A DNA stretch of 64,000 nucleotides from Micropterus salmoides. Lineage: Eukaryota; Chordata; Actinopteri; Centrarchiformes; Centrarchidae. This document shows, in pieces, positions 11,582 through 20,600 of this stretch. The DNA lies in assembly GCF_014851395.1 (NCBI RefSeq), contig NW_024041150.1:46042356-46106355 (forward strand). Direction: 5' to 3'. The notes under the pieces were generated by a model. It made no database searches, was not told where the DNA came from, and worked only from the letters and a program-made list of their open reading frames with translations. A program made the translations under genes and the position numbers. Every line of letters begins with the position of its first letter. The first letter of the stretch is position 1.

Positions 11582-11621
11582 TCAAAGTGAAATCTTTGTG
11601 TTCCTGAAGCTCGAGTTGTCC
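11582..11621 (-). CDS. eif4e2: eif4e2-like terminal coding exon 7
   Basis: Acceptor GACTGTGTGTTTCAG|GGAC, with a perfect TACTAAC branch-point-like heptamer about 27 nt upstream (near 11643-11649). The first G completes Arg213. DNSSFRNTKISL and TGA follow, the stop being at 11584-11582. This tail matches a known C-terminal isoform type of vertebrate 4EHP, which strongly supports the exon despite its 40-nt coding length. Confidence 0.9.
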
Positions 11622-14600
11622 CTGAAACACACAGTCAGCACGTTAGTAGCAGAGAAACAGCTCCTCGCCAAAGCTCAGCTAGCGGCGCGTTTCCACGGCT
11701 CGACCTCCGAACGCATGTTTCTAACGCACCTTCAAACTACACAGAGTACTGGTGTGTACCGTTACTCACTCCTCTTAGTGAAACCACACAGAGTACTGGT
11801 GTGTACTGTTACTCACTCCTCTTAGTGAAACTACACAGAGTACTGGTGTGTACTGTTACTCACTCCTCTTAGTGAAACTACACAGAGTACTGGTGTGTAC
11901 CGTTACTCACTCCTCTTAGTGAAACTACACAGAGTACTGGTGTGTACTGTTACTCACTCCTCTTAGTGAAACTACACAGAGTACTGGTGTGTACCGTTAC
12001 TCACTCCTCTTAGTGAAACTACACAGAGTACTGGTGTGTACCGTTACTCACTCCTCTTAGTGAAACTACACAGAGTACTGGTGTGTACCGTTACTCACTC
12101 CTCTTAGTGAAACCACACAGAGTACTGGTGTGTACTGTTATGTAGTGGCAGTATTAGTACCTGAGGCTGTCGTTGTGGGTCTTGTACTCCATGATGGTGT
12201 ATTACAGTAGTACTACAGTAGTGGCAGTATTAGTACCTGAGGCTGTCGTTGTGGGTCTTGTACTCCACGACGGTGTATTACAGTAGTACTACAGTAGTGG
12301 CAGTATTAGTACCTGAGGCTGTCGTTGTGGGTCTTGTACTCCATGATGGTGTATTACAGTAGTACTACAGTAGTGGCAGTATTAGTACCTGAGGCTGTCG
12401 TTGTGGGTCTTGTACTCCATGACGGTGTATTACAGTAGTACTACAGTAGTGGCAGTATTAGTACCTGAGGCTGTCGTTGTGGGTCTTGTACTCCATGATG
12501 GTGTATTACACTAGTACTACAGTAGTGGCAGTATTAGTACCTGAGGCTGTCGTTGTGGGTCTTGTACTCCATGATGGTGTATTACACTAGTACTACAGTA
12601 GTGGCAGTATTAGTACCTGAGGCTGTCGTTGTGGGTCTCGTACTCCATGATGGTGTATTACAGTAGTACTACAGTAGTGGCAGTATTAGTACCTGAGGCT
12701 GTCGTTGTGGGTCTTGTACTCCATGACGGTGTATTACAGTAGTACTACAGTAGTGGCAGTATTAGTACCTGAGGCTGTCGTTGTGGGTCTTGTACTCCAT
12801 GACGGTGTATTACAGTAGTACTACAGTAGTGGCAGTATTAGTACCTGAGGCTGTCGTTGTGGGTCTTGTACTCCATGACGGTGTATTACACTAGTACTAC
12901 AGTAGTGGCAGTATTAGTACCTGAGGCTGTCGTTGTGGGTCTTGTACTCCATGACGGTGTATTACAGTAGTACTACAGTAGTGGCAGTATTAGTACCTGA
13001 GGCTGTCGTTGTGGGTCTTGTACTCCATGACGGTGTATTACAGTAGTACTACAGTAGTGGCAGTATTAGTACCTGAGGCTGTCGTTGTGGGTCTTGTACT
13101 CCATGATGGTGTATTACAGTAGTACTACAGTAGTGGCAGTATTAGTACCTGAGGCTGTCGTTGTGGGTCTTGTACTCCATGACGGTGTATTACAGTAGTA
13201 CTACAGTAGTGGCAGTATTAGTACCTGAGGCTGTCGTTGTGGGTCTTGTACTCCATGATGGTGTATTACAGTAGTACTACAGTAGTGGCAGTATTAGTAC
13301 CTGAGGCTGTCGTTGTGGGTCTTGTACTCCATGATGGTGTATTACAGTAGTACTACAGTAGTGGCAGTATTAGTACCTGAGGCTGTCGTTGTGGGTCTTG
13401 TACTCCATGATGGTGTATTACAGTAGTACTACAGTAGTGGCAGTATTAGTACCTGAGGCTGTCGTTGTGGGTCTTGTACTCCATGATGGTGTATTACAGT
13501 AGTACTACAGTAGTGGCAGTATTAGTACCTGAGGCTGTCGTTGTGGGTCTTGTACTCCATGATGGTGTATTACAGTAGTACTACAGTAGTGGCAGTATTA
13601 GTACCTGAGGCTGTCGTTGTGGGTCTTGTACTCCATGATGGTGTATTACAGTAGTACTACAGTAGTGGCAGTATTAGTACCTGAGGCTGTCGTTGTGGGT
13701 CTTGTACTCCATGATGGTGTATTACAGTAGTACTACAGTAGTGGCAGTATTAGTACCTGAGGCTGTCGTTGTGGGTCTTGTACTCCATGATGGTGTATTA
13801 CAGTAGTACTACAGTAGTGGCAGTATTAGTACCTGAGGCTGTCGTTGTGGGTCTTGTACTCCATGATGGTGTATTACAGTAGTACTACAGTAGTGGCAGT
13901 ATTAGTACCTGAGGCTGTCGTTGTGGGTCTTGTACTCCATGATGGTGTATTACAGTAGTACTACAGTAGTGGCAGTATTAGTACCTGAGGCTGTCGTTGT
14001 GGGTCTTGTACTCCATGATGGTGTATTACAGTAGTACTACAGTAGTGGCAGTATTAGTACCTGAGGCTGTCGTTGTGGGTCTTGTACTCCATGATGGTGT
14101 ATTACACTAGTACTACAGTAGTGGCAGTATTAGTACCTGAGGCTGTCGTTGTGGGTCTTGTACTCCATGACGGTGTATTACAGTAGTACTACAGTAGTGG
14201 CAGTATTAGTACCTGAGGCTGTCGTTGTGGGTCTTGTACTCCATGATGGTGTATTACAGTAGTACTACAGTAGTGGCAGTATTAGTACCTGAGGCTGTCG
14301 TTGTGGGTCTTGTACTCCATGATGGTGTATTACAGTAGTACTACAGTAGTGGCAGTATTAGTACCTGAGGCTGTCGTTGTGGGTCTTGTACTCCATGATG
14401 GTGTATTACAGTAGTACTACAGTAGTGGCAGTATTAGTACCTGAGGCTGTCGTTGTGGGTCTTGTACTCCATGATGGTGTATTACAGTAGTACTACAGTA
14501 GTGGCAGTATTAGTACCTGAGGCTGTCGTTGTGGGTCTCGTACTCCATGATGGTGTATTACAGTAGTACTACAGTAGTGGCAGTATTAGTACCTGAGGCT

Positions 14601-17600
14601 GTCGTTGTGGGTCTTGTACTCCATGACGGTGTATTACAGTAGTACTACAGTAGTGGCAGTATTAGTACCTGAGGCTGTCGTTGTGGGTCTTGTACTCCAT
14701 GATGGTGTATTACAGTAGTACTACAGTAGTGGCAGTATTAGTACCTGAGGCTGTCGTTGTGGGTCTTGTACTCCATGATGGTGTATTACAGTAGTACTAC
14801 AGTAGTGGCAGTATTAGTACCTGAGGCTGTCGTTGTGGGTCTTGTACTCCATGATGGTGTATTACAGTAGTACTACAGTAGTGGCAGTATTAGTACCTGA
14901 GGCTGTCGTTGTGGGTCTTGTACTCCATGATGGTGTATTACAGTAGTACTACAGTAGTGGCAGTATTAGTACCTGAGGCTGTCGTCGTGGGTCTCGTACT
15001 CCATGATGGTGTATTACAGTAGTACTACAGTAGTGGCAGTATTAGTACCTGAGGCTGTCGTTGTGGGTCTTGTACTCCATGATGGTGTATTACAGTAGTA
15101 CTACAGTAGTGGCAGTATTAGTACCTGAGGCTGTCGTTGTGGGTCTTGTACTCCATGATGGTGTATTACAGTAGTACTACAGTAGTGGCAGTATTAGTAC
15201 CTGAGGCTGTCGTTGTGGGTCTTGTACTCCATGATGGTGTATTACAGTAGTACTACAGTAGTGGCAGTATTAGTACCTGAGGCTGTCGTTGTGGGTCTTG
15301 TACTCCATGATGGTGTATTACAGTAGTACTACAGTAGTGGCAGTATTAGTACCTGAGGCTGTCGTTGTGGGTCTTGTACTCCATGATGGTGTATTACAGT
15401 AGTACTACAGTAGTGGCAGTATTAGTACCTGAGGCTGTCGTTGTGGGTCTTGTACTCCATGATGGTGTATTACAGTAGTACTACAGTAGTGGCAGTATTA
15501 GTACCTGAGGCTGTCGTTGTGGGTCTTGTACTCCATGATGGTGTATTACAGTAGTACTACAGTAGTGGCAGTATTAGTACCTGAGGCTGTCGTTGTGGGT
15601 CTTGTACTCCATGATGGTGTATTACAGTAGTACTACAGTAGTGGCAGTATTAGTACCTGAGGCTGTCGTTGTGGGTCTTGTACTCCATGACGGTGTATTA
15701 CAGTAGTACTACAGTAGTGGCAGTATTAGTACCTGAGGCTGTCGTTGTGGGTCTTGTACTCCATGATGGTGTATTACAGTAGTACTACAGTAGTGGCAGT
15801 ATTAGTACCTGAGGCTGTCGTTGTGGGTCTTGTACTCCATGATGGTGTATTACAGTAGTACTACAGTAGTGGCAGTATTAGTACCTGAGGCTGTCGTTGT
15901 GGGTCTTGTACTCCATGATGGTGTATTACAGTAGTACTACAGTAGTGGCAGTATTAGTACCTGAGGCTGTCGTTGTGGGTCTTGTACTCCATGATGGTGT
16001 ATTACAGTAGTACTACAGTAGTGGCAGTATTAGTACCTGAGGCTGTCGTTGTGGGTCTTGTACTCCATGATGGTGTATTACAGTAGTACTACAGTAGTGG
16101 CAGTATTAGTACCTGAGGCTGTCGTTGTGGGTCTTGTACTCCATGATGGTGTATTACAGTAGTACTACAGTAGTGGCAGTATTAGTACCTGAGGCTGTCG
16201 TTGTGGGTCTTGTACTCCATGATGGTGTATTACAGTAGTACTACAGTAGTGGCAGTATTAGTACCTGAGGCTGTCGTTGTGGGTCTTGTACTCCATGATG
16301 GTGTTGGTTGGAAGGTTCAGCACTCGTCTTAAAGTGTCTCTGATTCTGGAGGTCGTCGTTTGGTCGTTAGATGTTCTGTTCCAGATGGACAAGATGTCCT
16401 CCTGACAGGGAGACAGGTAGAGACAGACAGGTTCTCGGGGTTACTCAGTTTATATTACCTAAGTCCTGATCCGGATCTGAGGCCTATCAGGTCCAGGTCA
16501 GACTGTAAATCATAAATCCTGTCTGTCCCTGCTGAATTAAACCGTCTCTACTGTAGTAGTAGTACTATACTAGTACCTGGAAGCGTATGGAGACCACGGC
16601 TCCACAGATCTCTTCTCCCACCATGAACTGCTCTCCCACCATGGCCAGTATAATGTTCTCCCAGAATCGGCTGGCCAAACCTTTCCGAAGACGGATGATC
16701 CACTTCCCCCCATTGCGGTTAGAGTCATCCTGGGGGGGAGATGGGTGAGACAGACACAACACGGTTATAAAGGCTCGTCACCGACGCCCCCCCCAAGCTT
16801 ATGAAGGCCCGTCACCGACGCCCCCCCCCCCCCAAGCTTATGAAGGCCCGTCACTGACGCCCCCCAGGTTGTGCAGGCCCGTCACTGACGCCCCCCAAGT
16901 TGTGCAGGCCCGTCACCGACGCCCCCCCCCCCCCCAAGCTTATGAAGGCCCGTCACTGACGCCCCCCAAGTTGTGCAGGCCCGTCATTGACACCCCAAGA
17001 CAATCATGTCAAAATGACATGACAAATCTATGTTTAAATTAGGTACCGACTAATTTAATTAGGGTCGGGTTTAGGATCAGCGTGATTCATGTGGGTGACC
17101 TGTCCAGGTAAATCCCTGCATAGTACAGTTAGTGTGTGGTTACCTCCCACATGGGTTTTATGCCCTCCTTGAACAGGTGGAAGTCACTGTGTCCACTCAG
17201 ATCACCTGGTCTGACCAGGTGACTGTACAACCTCCAGAACTGCTCCACCTGAAGACACACACAAACACATATACCTCAATTATTGATGAACCTGATGATC
17301 GATCAGTAAACGGGCATAGAAACATTTTCAAGTTAAAAGACCGTGTCAAGGATTGAGTTTCCTGCCACCTGTCCTCCTGAACTCTGAATGTTGTTTTGTG
17401 TTTGGAATGGTCTAGATGTCACCTGGAAACTCACCTGAACAAATGGCTTCCTGAGTTCTTAGTGAACTAACGAGTGACTTCCCAAGTCCACCAGTCCAAC
17501 CAGAGAGAAGTCCCAGCTGATTTGACTGTAGTGGTGAGTGTTTCTGTTCTAACGTTTAAAGCGTTACCTGAAATGATTTGCTCACATGTGAATCTATAAC

Positions 17601-20600
17601 AAAAACCAGGGGGCGGAGTCTCACAGGTATCACCTGGCGACAGGTAACATGGTGCCTGTTAGCAGATAGATCCTGTCGACCGGATTGTGAGCTGGGACAC
17701 TTTATGGACTTCAAACTGAGACTTTTGCTGAATAAATTTATAAATAAAAAAATAAGACACTAAATGCAGTTTCTGTTCCACTAGGACTCTTTTATTCTTT
17801 GGAAGACACTGACACCGAAAACTGAGGGTCTCTACTCTCTAACGGCCCCCGGCACGAGTCTTTGGCCCTTACTATAATGTCCTTACTTACATTACTAACA
17901 TACAAACCAACTCAACATAAGAAGGAAAATTACACACACGTTTAAATGTCTTACTCGTTAACTTCTGACCTTTATGACCATAATTACTACGTCCTTTTGG
18001 AAACGGATTTATAAACACAATAAAGACTTCTACGCCTTATAACCAGTGTGTTACAGCGTGTTACTGCATTTACCGAAGCCACGCTGCCGATCTGTCGAAT
18101 GTTTTGTTCGTAACTCTGAGAACTTGCGGGACGACTCGGAGTTCTTCTGCTGTACCAGAAGGTGTAGTTATACTGGAGGGGGTGTTCACCTACACCTGGA
18201 GACACCATCTGTGGAGAGACAGAAAGACGGGTTAACGTTCCCCTGAACACGCCGTCTGCGAGACAGACGGGCTAACGTTCCCCTGAACACACCATCTGTG
18301 GAGAGACAGAAAGACGGGTTAACGTTCCCCTGAACACGCCGTCTGCGAGACAGACGGGCTAACGTTCCCCTGAACACGCCGTCTGAGCGACAGACGGGCT
18401 AACGTTCCCCTGAACACACCATCTGTGGAGAGACAGAAAGACGGGTAAACGTTCCCCTCAACACGCCGTCTGCTGGACAGACAGGTTAACGTTCCCCTCA
18501 ACACGCCGTCTGCTGGACAGACGGGCTAACGTTCCCCTGAACACGCAGTCTGCTGGACAGACGGGCTAACGTTCACCTGAACACGCCGTCTGCGGGACAG
18601 ACGGGCTAACGTTCCCCTGAACACGCCGTCTGCTGGACAGACGGGCTAACGTTCCCCTGAACACGCCGTCTGCTGGACAGACGGGCTAACGTTCACCTCA
18701 ACACGCCGTCTGCTGGACAGACGGGCTAACGTTCCCCTCAACACGCCGTCTGCTGGACAGACGGGCTAACGTTCCCCTCAACACGCCGTCTGCTGGACAG
18801 ACGGGCTAACGTTCCCCTCAACACGCCGTCTGCGGGACAGACGGGCTAACGTTCCCCTCAACACGCCGTCTGCGGGACAGACGGGCTAACGTTCCCCTCA
18901 ACACGCCGTCTGCTGGACAGACGGGCTAACGTTCCCCTCAACACGCCGTCTGCGGGACAGACGGGCTAACGTTCCCCTCAACACGCCGTCTGCTGGACAG
19001 ACGGGCTAACGTTCCCCTGAACACGCCGTCTGCTGGACAGACGGGCTAACGTTCCCCTGAACACGCCGTCTGCGGGACAGACGGGCTAACGTTCCCCTCA
19101 ACACGCCGTCTGCTGGACAGACGGGCTAACGTTCCCCTGAACACGCCGTCTGCTGGACAGACGGGCTAACGTTCCCCTGAACACGCCGTCTGCGGGACAG
19201 ACGGGCTAACGTTCCCCTCAACACGCCGTCTGCTGGACAGACGGGCTAACGTTCCCCTGAACACGCCGTCTGCTGGACAGACGGGCTAACGTTCCCCTGA
19301 ACACGCCGTCTGCTGGACAGACGGGCTAACGTTCCCCTGAACACGCCGTCTGCGGGACAGACGGGCTAACGTTCACCTGTTTGTTGTTGGTTGTTTACCT
19401 TGCGTCGATTGTTGTTGTTGTTGTTGTTGGTCCCGTCACTGTTGTCATGGTGACACTCTGACTCTTCCTCGACCTCTTCTTCTATTGTCCTAAAACACAA
19501 ACAGGAAGCACCCCAGTTAGCATTGCCTGCTAGCTAGCTGCTAACATGCTAATGTTTCTGAGTTCCTGAGTACGAATATCAGACACGTTACTCTGTGTAC
19601 TCCTGTCACAGTACTACACTTTATTTGTACTACTTCACCCGAGTACAAATATCAGACACGTTACTCTGTGTACTCCTGTCACAGTACTACACTTTATTTG
19701 TACTACTTCACCTGAGTACAAATATCAGACACGTTACTCTGTGTACTCCTGTCACAGTACTACACTTTATATTACTTCACCTGAGTACAAATATCAGACA
19801 CGTTACTCTGTGTACTCCTGTCACAGTACTACACTTTATATTACTTCACCTGAGTACAAATATCAGACACGTTACTCTGTGTACTCCTGTCACAGTACTA
19901 CACTTTATATTACTTCACCTGAGTACAAATATCAGACACGTTACTCTGTGTACTCCTGTGACAGTACTACACTTTATTTGTACTACTTCACCTGAGTACA
20001 AATATCAGACACGTTACTCTGTGTACTCCGGTCACAGTACTACACTTTATATTACTTCACCTGAGTACAAATATCAGACACGTTACTCTGTGTACTCCTG
20101 TCACAGTACTACACTTTATATTACTTCACCTGAGTACAAATATCAGACACGTTACTCTGTGTACTCCTGTCACAGTACTACACTTTATATTACTTCACCT
20201 GAGTACAAATATCAGACACGTTACTCTGTGTACTCCTGTCACAGTACTACACTTTATATTACTTCATCTGAGTACAAATATCAGACACGTTACTCTGTGT
20301 ACTCCTGTCACAGTACTACACTTTATATTACTTCACCTGAGTACAAATATCAGACACGTTACTCTGTGTACTCCTGTGACAGTACTACACTTTATTTGTA
20401 CTACTTCACCTGAGTACAAATATCAGACACGTTACTCTGTGTACTCCGGTCACAGTACTACACTTTATATTACTTCACCTGAGTACAAATATCAGACACG
20501 TTACTCTGTGTACTCCTGTCACAGTACTACACTTTATATTACTTCACCTGAGTACAAATATCAGACACGTTACTCTGTGTACTCCTGTCACAGTACTACA

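Noticed and set aside
12143..16304. CRISPR array
   Set aside because: Units are joined directly, without unique spacers, and overlap a eukaryotic exon. The same applies to the other arrays.
18074..18195. Alternative exon 3 start at 18195 (CTCCAG|GTGTAG)
   Set aside because: It would need phase 1 at the end of exon 2, and that frame of exon 2 contains a stop. The acceptor at 18208 gives a consistent phase and a strong pyrimidine tract.
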